A stretch of DNA of 64,000 nt, from assembly GCA_002288455.1 (NCBI GenBank), contig NEUS01000004.1, positions 1 to 64,000 on the forward strand. The letters are read 5' to 3'. How positions within the stretch are numbered: position 1 is the first letter of the stretch; every line of letters begins with the position of its first letter. Origin of the DNA: Opitutia bacterium Tous-C1TDCM. GTDB taxonomy: Bacteria > Verrucomicrobiota > Verrucomicrobiia > Opitutales > Opitutaceae. The position numbers and the translations under genes were made by a program. The notes beneath the pieces were generated by a model, which was given only the letters and a program-made list of their open reading frames with translations, was not told where the DNA came from and did not search any database. Shown here in pieces: positions 49,056 through 56,812 of this stretch.

Positions 49056-49844
49056 TTACAGCCCGGCCGGCGGCAGTTCGCCGCCCAAGGCTTGCAGGGG
49101 CGCGAGCTGTCCCGCCGGGGTCACCCACACGGCGATCGCCCGGCCGCCGCCCGGGGAGGCGTGCTCCGGCGGGAGCGAAACTTCGGCGCGGAAGAGGCCT
49201 CCTGCCGGCACCATCGGCTGCGTCGTCAGGCCGAGCGCGACGAAATCGTGCTTGAGGCGCCGGCCGCGGTTCTCGCCCGCGCGGACATCGGAAGCGACCC
49301 CGCGCGAGAGCAGCGCGATATGTACCTCGACGTTTCCGCCGGGGGCCGGCGGGGTGAATTCGATTTGCCAGCTTCGGCCGTCCGCCGACTGCGCGCTGAG
49401 CCGGCCGGCGTTGGCGGCAGTGGCGGACGGAACGGCGTCATCCCGGGCCCAGGTGCGCCATTCCTGGCCGTTCAAAACCAAGCCCGGCGTGTAGATGGTT
49501 CGGCTGTTCCACGCGGCGGCATAGGTGCGCTGGCGCACGGTGAATTCGCGGGCCGCCCAAGGATCGCGCCAGCCGAGATGGTCCCAGTAGTTGACGTGCA
49601 GGGCCACCGGCACGAACTCCGTCCAGAGGCCGGGCCGCGCGCCGAGGCGGTTCAACCAGGCTTCCGCCGGCGGGCAACTGCTGCAGCCTTCAGAGGTGAA
49701 GAGTTCCACGAGTGCCGTCTGCTTCGGGCCGCTGCGGAAGTGCAGGGCGGAGTCGGCGGCCCGGAGGATTGATCCGGCGCCGGCGGCCAACGCGACGGCC
49801 AGGCAAACTCCGGGGTGCAAGCGGGCGAGGGTAGGCGGCTTCAT
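49056..49844 (-). CDS. DUF1223 thioredoxin-like secreted protein
   Basis: ALVELFTSEGCSSCPPAEAWLNRL...ALHVNYWDHLGWRDPWA. Confidence 0.88.
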   Translation of the reverse strand: MKPPTLARLHPGVCLAVALAAGAGSILRAADSALHFRSGPKQTALVELFTSEGCSSCPPAEAWLNRLGARPGLWTEFVPVALHVNYWDHLGWRDPWAAREFTVRQRTYAAAWNSRTIYTPGLVLNGQEWRTWARDDAVPSATAANAGRLSAQSADGRSWQIEFTPPAPGGNVEVHIALLSRGVASDVRAGENRGRRLKHDFVALGLTTQPMVPAGGLFRAEVSLPPEHASPGGGRAIAVWVTPAGQLAPLQALGGELPPAGL

Positions 49845-49972
49845 CGGCGGAAGGCGTGCGGGTGGTTTTCACGGGGCATGCGAATGGGAGCAAGGGAACC
49901 GGAAACTATTCCCGGCCGGGAATAAACGGCCGCGGCGGGCGCTCCCAACGGTGCTTTTCCAATCCTTCAGTT

Positions 49973-50503
49973 GTGACTCCGCTTTCATCCATCCAAGTCG
50001 CCACGCTCGCCAATCTGGCCGTCATCCGGCAGGGCATCGCCCTGCTCTCGCCGCTGGGGGAGGCGCGATTCACGGCGCGCATTCCGATCTGTTTCGACGC
50101 GTCGATCGGCGGCCACGTGCGCCATATCGTCGAGCACTACCAAAGTTTTCTCCGCGGCTTGGACGAGGGGAAATTCGATTACGAGCACCGGCCCCGCGAC
50201 GCCTCGATCGAGGGCAATGCGGCCGTCGCCGTCGCCGCCCTGGAAGACATCTGCGTCCGCCTGCGAGCCGCGGGGGCGACCCTGCCGAACCGCGGCCTGC
50301 CGCTTTGCGCGGAAACGACGGCGGGCGAGCTGACGGGAACATCGGTGCTGCGCGAACTCGAGTTCCTCCTGAGCCACACGATCCATCACTACGCGCTCGT
50401 CGCGGTCATGGCGCGCCTGCAAGGGTGCGAACCGGAGGCGACCTTCGGGGTCGCGCCTTCCACCCTCAAATTCCAGCAGTCGCAGGCCGCATGTGCACGG
50501 TGA
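49973..50503 (+). CDS. DinB-like family protein
   Basis: GGHVRHIVEHYQSFLRGL ... ELEFLLSHTIHHYALVAVM conserved His pattern; GTG start inferred. Confidence 0.75.
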   Translation: MTPLSSIQVATLANLAVIRQGIALLSPLGEARFTARIPICFDASIGGHVRHIVEHYQSFLRGLDEGKFDYEHRPRDASIEGNAAVAVAALEDICVRLRAAGATLPNRGLPLCAETTAGELTGTSVLRELEFLLSHTIHHYALVAVMARLQGCEPEATFGVAPSTLKFQQSQAACAR

Positions 50504-51252
50504 GCTGGACCGGCCGGCCCGGGGGCTACGATCTCTTCTTCAACCGGGACGAACTCGCGACGCGTGCGCCCGAGCTGCCGCCGGCACCGGCGCAACGGGA
50601 CGGCGCGACTTACGCGGCGCCGCGCGACGGCGACCACGGCGGCACCTGGCTGCTCGCCAACGAATTCGGCCTGACGATCTGCCTGCTCAACGACTACGCC
50701 GCGACGTGGCGTCCCGCCGACACCGCGACCCGCGTCAGTCGCGGCCACATGGTGTTGGCGTGCGCGGCGGCGGCCGACCACGCGGGCGTCACCGAATTGT
50801 TGCAACGGCAACCGCTCGCGCGCACGCCGGCGTTCCAGCTCCTGGCGTTGGCTCCGGACGAAGGTGCGCTCGTGATGCACTGGAACGGAACCCGGCTCGA
50901 GCCGCGGACACGCGCGGCCGGCCTGCCGCTGCTTTCGTCATCGTCCTTCGATACCGCCGCCGTGATCGCGCGGCGCACCGCGTGTTTCGGCGCGACGGTG
51001 CGTTCGCCGCACCGGCCCGCGGTCGAGGAACTCGCCGCGTTCCACCGGCAGCACGAGCGGGGCGAGAGCGCGTACTCGGTTTTGATGCGGCGACCGGATG
51101 CCGCCACGCGGAGCGTTATCCACGTCACCGTGCGCCCGGATCAGGTCGGCCTTCGCTACGAGCCGGTGCGTTGGGCGATGCACCGGGCCGTGATGCTGGC
51201 CCCTACGCGGGTGAGTTTGCCGCGCTCGCGGCCGCGAGGCGGTTCAAAATGA
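50491..51252 (+). CDS. NRDE/TANGO2 family protein
   Basis: MCTVSW...YDLFFNRDELATRAPE...APRDGDHGGTWLLANEFG. Confidence 0.88.
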   Translation: MCTVSWTGRPGGYDLFFNRDELATRAPELPPAPAQRDGATYAAPRDGDHGGTWLLANEFGLTICLLNDYAATWRPADTATRVSRGHMVLACAAAADHAGVTELLQRQPLARTPAFQLLALAPDEGALVMHWNGTRLEPRTRAAGLPLLSSSSFDTAAVIARRTACFGATVRSPHRPAVEELAAFHRQHERGESAYSVLMRRPDAATRSVIHVTVRPDQVGLRYEPVRWAMHRAVMLAPTRVSLPRSRPRGGSK

Positions 51253-51868
51253 ATTCGGCCACGGCGGACTTGGGGGCCGGTCCGAAATCCGCCCGATCGC
51301 CGGCGGCACCGAGGAGAATGATCGCGTTGTCGTCCGCGTCCATGCCGAGGCCGGCCCGGCTCACATCGTTGGCGACGATCCAATCGAGACGCTTTTCGGC
51401 CAATTTTCGCCGGGCGTAGCTCTCGACGTCGTTGGTCTCGGCGGCGAAGCCCACGACCGTCTGGCGCGGCGTTTTCCGGGCGGCGAGGGTTTTGAGGACG
51501 TCGATCGTCGGTACCAATTCGAGCACGACGGGCCCGGGTTGTTTTTTCTGTTTCTGCGCGGCGGCCGTTAGCGGGCGGTAGTCCGCCACGGCGGCGACCG
51601 CGATGAACAGGTCGCAGGCGGCGAAGGGCGCCTCGCAGGCGGCGAACATCTCCGCGGCCGACACCACGCGCCGCACATTGACGCCGGCCGGTGCCGGGAG
51701 CGCGACGGGCCCGCTCACCAGATCCACGGTCCAGCCGCGCGCGGCGGCGGCGGCGGCGAGCGCGTAGCCCATTTTGCCGCTGGAGCCGTTGCTGAGGAAA
51801 CGCACCGGATCGAGGTGTTCGCGCGTGGGGCCGGCGGTGAGCAGGCAGCGGAAAGGACGGGACGACAT
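51203..51868 (-). CDS. coaB: Phosphopantothenate-cysteine ligase (stand-alone CoaB domain)
   Basis: LLTAGPTREHLDPVRFLSNGSSGKMGYALA ... AAVADYRP ... KLAEKRLDWIVANDV. Confidence 0.88.
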   Translation of the reverse strand: MSSRPFRCLLTAGPTREHLDPVRFLSNGSSGKMGYALAAAAAARGWTVDLVSGPVALPAPAGVNVRRVVSAAEMFAACEAPFAACDLFIAVAAVADYRPLTAAAQKQKKQPGPVVLELVPTIDVLKTLAARKTPRQTVVGFAAETNDVESYARRKLAEKRLDWIVANDVSRAGLGMDADDNAIILLGAAGDRADFGPAPKSAVAEFILNRLAAASAANSPA

Positions 51869-51989
51869 GGCGGGATACTTTGGCGAGAGACGGACGACGG
51901 GCAGCTTATTCCCGGGCCGAGCGGACAATATTCACCGGCCGGCCGACGAGGTCCGGGAATAACCGCGAGGGGTTGTTCTCCTACTGGCG

Positions 51990-52400
51990 ATGAACGCAAT
52001 TGTGCCCCCTTCGAAGTCCCTGCGCGTCGCGAGTTGGATCGCGCGCACCGTGGTCGCCGTGATCCTCCTGCAAACGCTGTATTTCAAATTCACCGGCGCG
52101 CCCGAGTCGGTCTATATATTCACTACGGTCGGACAGGAACCCTGGGGGCGTTACGGTTCCGGCGTCGTGGAACTCGTCGCGAGTGTTTTGCTCTTTGTGC
52201 CCGGCACGGTGGCCGTGGGCGCGCTGCTGGCGCTGGGGACCATGAGCGGAGCGATTTTCTTCCATCTGACGAAGCTCGGCATCGTGGTGCAGGACGACGG
52301 CGGTCTGCTGTTCGCCCTGGCGCTCACGGTGTTCGTTTGCGCCGCGTTTCTCCTCTGGCTTTTCCGCCGCACGCTGCCGCTCGTCGGCGCCCGCCTCTGA
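51990..52400 (+). CDS. DoxX-like membrane protein
   Basis: LQTLYFKFTGAPESVYIF...GSGVVELVASVLLFVPGTVAVGALLALGTMSGAIFFHLTKLG. Confidence 0.75.
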   Translation: MNAIVPPSKSLRVASWIARTVVAVILLQTLYFKFTGAPESVYIFTTVGQEPWGRYGSGVVELVASVLLFVPGTVAVGALLALGTMSGAIFFHLTKLGIVVQDDGGLLFALALTVFVCAAFLLWLFRRTLPLVGARL

Positions 52401-52413
52401 CTTTATTGCCGCC

Positions 52414-52860
52414 ATGAAATCGTTTTTCTTCCGCTTCGGCCTGCTGGTCGCCTGTCTTTTGCCGTCGTTCGCCCGCGCCGAGAAGCCGGTCAACGCCTCC
52501 CTCTTCGGGGTCGCCATCAAGGGCTACGACCCCGTGGCCTACTTCACCGCCGCCAAGCCCGTGAGCGGCAAGTCCGAGTTTTCGTTCGAATGGAAGGGCG
52601 CGACGTGGCGTTTCGCCAGCGCGGCCCATCGCGACACCTTCAAGGCGGCCCCGGAGAAATACGCCCCGCAATACGGCGGCTACTGTGCCTGGGCCGTGAG
52701 CGAGGGCCACACCGCGGGCATCGATCCGGCGGCGTGGAAAATCGTCAACGGCAAGCTCTACCTCAACTACAGTCTCGAGATCCAAAAGAAGTGGGAAGGC
52801 GACGTCCCCGGCAACATCGCCAAAGCCGACATCAACTGGCCGAAGCTGCTGCAGCGCTAA
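52414..52860 (+). CDS. YHS-domain secreted protein
   Basis: AIKGYDPVAYFTAAKPVSGKSEFSFEWKGATWRFASAAHRDTFKAAPEKYAPQYGGYCAWAVSEG. Confidence 0.88.
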   Translation: MKSFFFRFGLLVACLLPSFARAEKPVNASLFGVAIKGYDPVAYFTAAKPVSGKSEFSFEWKGATWRFASAAHRDTFKAAPEKYAPQYGGYCAWAVSEGHTAGIDPAAWKIVNGKLYLNYSLEIQKKWEGDVPGNIAKADINWPKLLQR

Positions 52861-52896
52861 TCCCTCCGGCGCCCGCCCCGGACGTATCCTGAAATT

Positions 52897-54525
52897 GTGG
52901 ACGCTTGGTTGCACTCCGTGCTCGCCGCCGCCGCCGCGGGCGGGCTCCTGACCCTTGCGGCCCTGGCTTTGGCCACGCTGGTCAGCGAGGATCTCGCCTG
53001 CATCGGCGCGGGGCTGCTCGTCGCGCAAGGTGCGCTGGGTTTCGGGCCCGCGGTCGCCGCGTGTTTTGCGGGGATCTTCGCGGGCGACCTCCTGCTCGTG
53101 CTCGCCGGGCGCGGGCTCGGGCGGCCGGCGCTCAACGCCGCTCCGCTGCGCTGGTGGATCGGCGCCGGGGCGGTGGCGCGGGCCGAGCGTTGGTTCCACC
53201 GGCGCGGGCCGGGACTGATTCTCGCCAGCCGCTTTCTCCCGGGCACGCGGTTGCCGACCTATTTCGCCGCCGGGTTGCTGCGGGCGCCGCTGGGGCCGTT
53301 TGTCGGTTGGTTCTTTTTGGCCTGTGCGCTCTGGACCCCGCTCCTGGTGGGGACCGCCGTGGTGTTCGGGGACGCGGCGCGGCAATTCTTCCTTTCGTGG
53401 ACCGAAGCGGTGCCGGCGCTGCTGGCGGCGGGCGGCGCGGCGCTGGCGGGCACGCGGTTGGTCACCGCGTTGGCCACGTGGCGCGGCCGCCGCCTGCTCC
53501 TGAGCCGCTGGCGCCGGCTTGCGCGTTGGGAGTTCTGGCCGATGTGGGCGATCTATCCGCCGGTCGTGGCCTACATTCTTTGGCTGGGCTGGCGGCATCG
53601 CAGCCCGACCCTGTGTACCGTGGCGAATCCCGGCATCGGGGCCGGCGGCGGATTGGCGGGCGAATCGAAGAGCGCGATTCTGCGCGGCTTGGCCGGAGCG
53701 GGTGAGGCCGTGGCGCCGTGGGTCCTGGTGGCCGCGGGCACGCCGGCGGAACGCACGGCGGCGGTGGCGGATTTCATGCGGCGCGGCGGTCTCAATTTTC
53801 CGATCGTGCTCAAACCCGATGTCGGCGAGCGCGGCCGGGGCGTCACGATCGCGCGCGACGGGGCGGCGGTCGCGGCGGCGTTGCGCGCGGAGCCGCGGGC
53901 GCTGATCGCGCAGGCCTATGTGCCGGGGGTGGAGTTCGGGGTCTTCTACGTTCGCTTTCCCTCCGAGCCGGCCGGTTGGATTTTCTCGATCACGGCGAAA
54001 CACGTGGTGGCCGTGACCGGCGACGGCCGGCGCACGCTGGAAGAATTGATTCTGGCCGACGACCGTGCGGTGTGCCTGGCGCGATTCTTCCTCGGGCAAT
54101 TCGCGGCGCGGCTCGACGATATCCCGGCCGCGGGCGAAAGGATCGCGTTGTCCGAGCTCGGCACGCACGCGCGCGGCGCGCTGTTTCTGGACGGCACGCA
54201 CCTGGTCACGCCGGCGCTGGGCGCGGCGGTCGAGCGGGTGAGCCGGGCGTACGCCGGGTTTTACTTCGGGCGCTACGATGTGCGGGCGGCGGACGAGGCG
54301 GCGTTCCGGCGCGGGGAATTCACCGTGATCGAGTTGAACGGACTCACGTCGGAAGCGACGAACATCTACGATCCGCGCCACCGCGTATGGTTCGGGTGGC
54401 GCACGCTGTGCCGGCAGTGGCAAATCGCCTTCGCGATCGGGGCGGAGAACCGCGCACGCGGGCACACTCCGCTCACGCTGCGGGAAGTGGGCACGTTGCT
54501 CGCGGCCCAAGGGCGCGTCCCATGA
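52897..54525 (+). CDS. DedA/VTT-domain membrane protein fused to C-terminal ATP-grasp-like domain
   Basis: N-terminal DedA motif RFLPGTRLPTYFAAGLLRAP; C-terminal FPIVLKPDVGERGRGVTIARD...LIAQAYVPGVEFGVFYVRFP...FTVIELNGLTSEATNIYDP. Confidence 0.8.
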   Translation: MDAWLHSVLAAAAAGGLLTLAALALATLVSEDLACIGAGLLVAQGALGFGPAVAACFAGIFAGDLLLVLAGRGLGRPALNAAPLRWWIGAGAVARAERWFHRRGPGLILASRFLPGTRLPTYFAAGLLRAPLGPFVGWFFLACALWTPLLVGTAVVFGDAARQFFLSWTEAVPALLAAGGAALAGTRLVTALATWRGRRLLLSRWRRLARWEFWPMWAIYPPVVAYILWLGWRHRSPTLCTVANPGIGAGGGLAGESKSAILRGLAGAGEAVAPWVLVAAGTPAERTAAVADFMRRGGLNFPIVLKPDVGERGRGVTIARDGAAVAAALRAEPRALIAQAYVPGVEFGVFYVRFPSEPAGWIFSITAKHVVAVTGDGRRTLEELILADDRAVCLARFFLGQFAARLDDIPAAGERIALSELGTHARGALFLDGTHLVTPALGAAVERVSRAYAGFYFGRYDVRAADEAAFRRGEFTVIELNGLTSEATNIYDPRHRVWFGWRTLCRQWQIAFAIGAENRARGHTPLTLREVGTLLAAQGRVP

Positions 54526-55268
54526 GCCCGCGCACCTTGTCTCTCCCGGCCACGGGGCGCTACGAGCTCACGCTGGCGACCCACCTCGACGACGTGCGCG
54601 CGGCGCAGCGGCTGCGTTTCGAGGTCTTCAATCTCGAACTGCACGAAGGTTTGCCGGAGGCGTTTCTCACCGGCCTCGATGCCGACGAGTTCGATCCCGT
54701 GTGCGACCATCTGCTCGTGCGCGAGCGCGCGACGGGCGCCGTGGTCGGCACCTATCGCCTGCAAACGGGCCGCAGTGCGGCGGCACACCGCGGCTACTAC
54801 AGCGCCCAGGAATTCGATTTTGGGCCTTACGAGTCCCGGCGCGACGAAATGGTGGAACTCGGCCGGGCCTGCGTGGCGGCGGCGCACCGCAACGCCAGCG
54901 TGCTGAATTTGCTGTGGCGCGGCATCGCGCGCTACGCGCAGGCGCACGGCGCCCGCTACCTCACCGGCTGCAGCTCGCTCACGACGCAGGACGAGGCGGC
55001 GGCGTTGGCGACCTATCGCGGATTGGCGGTGGCGCATCTGGTCGCGGCGCCGCTGCAGACCCGCCCGGTCCCGGGTTGGCGTTGCTCCGAACTCAACGGC
55101 CGGCCCGTGGCGCTCCCGGTGCCGAAATTGCTGCGCGCCTATCTCGCGCTGGGGGCGAAGATCTGCGGCGAGCCGGCCATCGATCGCCATTTCGGCACCG
55201 TGGACTTTCTGACGTGGATCGACCTGCAGGCCATGCCGGTGCGGGTCTGGCAAAAACTCGCCGGATGA
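54522..55268 (+). CDS. GNAT-type N-acyltransferase (OlsB/GlsB/hemolysin-like)
   Basis: AAQRLRFEVFNLELHEG...DEFDPVCDHLLVRERATGAVVGTYRLQT...SAQEFDF...VELGRACVAAAHRN...YLTGCSSL. Confidence 0.85.
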   Translation: MSPRTLSLPATGRYELTLATHLDDVRAAQRLRFEVFNLELHEGLPEAFLTGLDADEFDPVCDHLLVRERATGAVVGTYRLQTGRSAAAHRGYYSAQEFDFGPYESRRDEMVELGRACVAAAHRNASVLNLLWRGIARYAQAHGARYLTGCSSLTTQDEAAALATYRGLAVAHLVAAPLQTRPVPGWRCSELNGRPVALPVPKLLRAYLALGAKICGEPAIDRHFGTVDFLTWIDLQAMPVRVWQKLAG

Positions 55269-56020
55269 AAACGGACGTTGTCAGGCGCGGCCGCGCTGCC
55301 GGCCGGCTGCTCGCGTTCGCGTGGGTGCTGCTCACCGCGGCGGTGCAGCTCGGGTTCTGCGACCGTGGCCCGGCGGCGCGCGCCCGGTGGCTGCAACGGC
55401 ACTGCCGCCGCGCCCTCGCGGTGCTAGGGGTACGGATCCGGACGCGCGGCGCCGCTCCGGCCGGCGCGATCGTCGCGGCCAACCATGTCGGCTATCTCGA
55501 TATTCTGGTGCTCGGCGCACTGCGGCCGGTTGTCTTCGTGGCGAAGCGCGAGGTGCGCGGGTGGCCGTTGCTCGGGTGGTTGGCCGCGGGCGCGGGCACG
55601 CGCTTCATCGACCGCGAGCGCCGCCGGGATGTGGTGCGGGTGGCGGCGGAGTTCGCGCCCGCGGTCGCCGACGGCGTCGGCGTCGTGGTGTTTCTCGAAG
55701 GCACGAGCTCCGACGGACGGACCGTGCTGCCCTTCAAGTCATCGTTGCTCGCCCCGGCGGTGGCGCAGGACTGGACCGTCGCGCCGGTCGCGATCGCGTA
55801 TGCGGTGCCGGCCGGGCTCGACGCCGCGACGGAGGTGTGCTGGTGGGGCGAGATGACGTTTGTGCCGCACCTGCTCCGCCTGTTCACGCTTCCGCGGATC
55901 GAGGCGTCGGTCGCGTGGGGCGCCGCCGAGACCGCGGCCGGCGACCGCAAGACACTCGCCGCCGAGCTGCATGCCAGCGTGACGCGCCTGCACCTTGCGC
56001 TCGCGACGGGCGGAGGTTGA
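55265..56020 (+). CDS. 1-acyl-sn-glycerol-3-phosphate/lyso-lipid O-acyltransferase (PlsC/OlsA-like)
   Basis: IVAANHVGYLDILVLGALRPVVFVAKREVRGWPLLGWLAAGAGTRFIDRERRRD; FLEGTSSDGRTVLPFKSSLL. Confidence 0.88.
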   Translation: MKTDVVRRGRAAGRLLAFAWVLLTAAVQLGFCDRGPAARARWLQRHCRRALAVLGVRIRTRGAAPAGAIVAANHVGYLDILVLGALRPVVFVAKREVRGWPLLGWLAAGAGTRFIDRERRRDVVRVAAEFAPAVADGVGVVVFLEGTSSDGRTVLPFKSSLLAPAVAQDWTVAPVAIAYAVPAGLDAATEVCWWGEMTFVPHLLRLFTLPRIEASVAWGAAETAAGDRKTLAAELHASVTRLHLALATGGG

Positions 56021-56030
56021 TGTTTCGCCC

Positions 56031-56597
56031 ATGCCTGCTCCCGCCACCGCCTCGCCGCTCGCCGGCAAAACCGTCGTGCTCGGCGTCACTGGTTCCATCG
56101 CGGCCTACAAGGCGGCGGATCTCGCGAGCAAGCTCTCGCAGCTCGGCGCGATCGTGCGTCCGGTCCTGACGGAGGGCGCCCGGAAGTTCATCGCCCCGCT
56201 GACTTTCCAGGCGGTGACGCACCAGCCGGTCGCGCACGAACTGTGGAGCGAGGACGATCCGGCGAGCATCGCGCATGTCGCCTTGGCCGACCGGGCGGAT
56301 CTCCTGCTCGTGGCGCCGGCGACCGCCCATGTGCTGGCGCAATTTGCGCACGGGCTGGCGGCCGATTTTCTCACCGCGCTTTATCTGGTGAACCGCGCGC
56401 CGGTGCTCCTGGCGCCCGCGATGAACGGCAAGATGTGGCTCCACGCCGCGACGCAGGCCAACGTCGCCGTGCTGCAGGCCCGGGGCCATGCGTTCATCGG
56501 TCCCGAGGCGGGGATGCAGGCTTGCGGCTACGAAGGCGTCGGCCGGTTGTGGCCGGTCGAAGGGATCATCGCCGAGGCCGAGAAAATGGTGGCGTGA
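56031..56597 (+). CDS. coaC: Phosphopantothenoylcysteine decarboxylase (stand-alone CoaC domain)
   Basis: VVLGVTGSIAAYKAADLASKLSQLGAIVRPVLTEGARKFIAPLTFQAVT ... APAMNGKMWLHAATQANV. Confidence 0.92.
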   Translation: MPAPATASPLAGKTVVLGVTGSIAAYKAADLASKLSQLGAIVRPVLTEGARKFIAPLTFQAVTHQPVAHELWSEDDPASIAHVALADRADLLLVAPATAHVLAQFAHGLAADFLTALYLVNRAPVLLAPAMNGKMWLHAATQANVAVLQARGHAFIGPEAGMQACGYEGVGRLWPVEGIIAEAEKMVA

Positions 56598-56709
56598 TGC
56601 GGCGACTTGGCCCCGGGGGAGGGCGGGGGGAAACGGGAGTGCGCGCCCGGCCGGCGCGGTTCAGGCGCCGGCGATGGATCTGCGCGCGGGACCGCCGATC
56701 TCTCGGCTC

Positions 56710-56736
56710 CCGGTGGTACCGCAATAGTACCACCGG
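56710..56736. promoter_or_regulatory. Palindromic operator candidate upstream of sialic-acid TBDR
   Basis: CCGGTGGTAC-CGCAATA-GTACCACCGG, perfect 10-bp arms. Confidence 0.55.
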
Positions 56737-56812
56737 CTTAAGGTTGTTCGGATCGCGCCGGCGCGCCGCACTCGGAACGGTCAGTTCGGCAAAACCCCAA
56801 CCCCGTCCCGCC

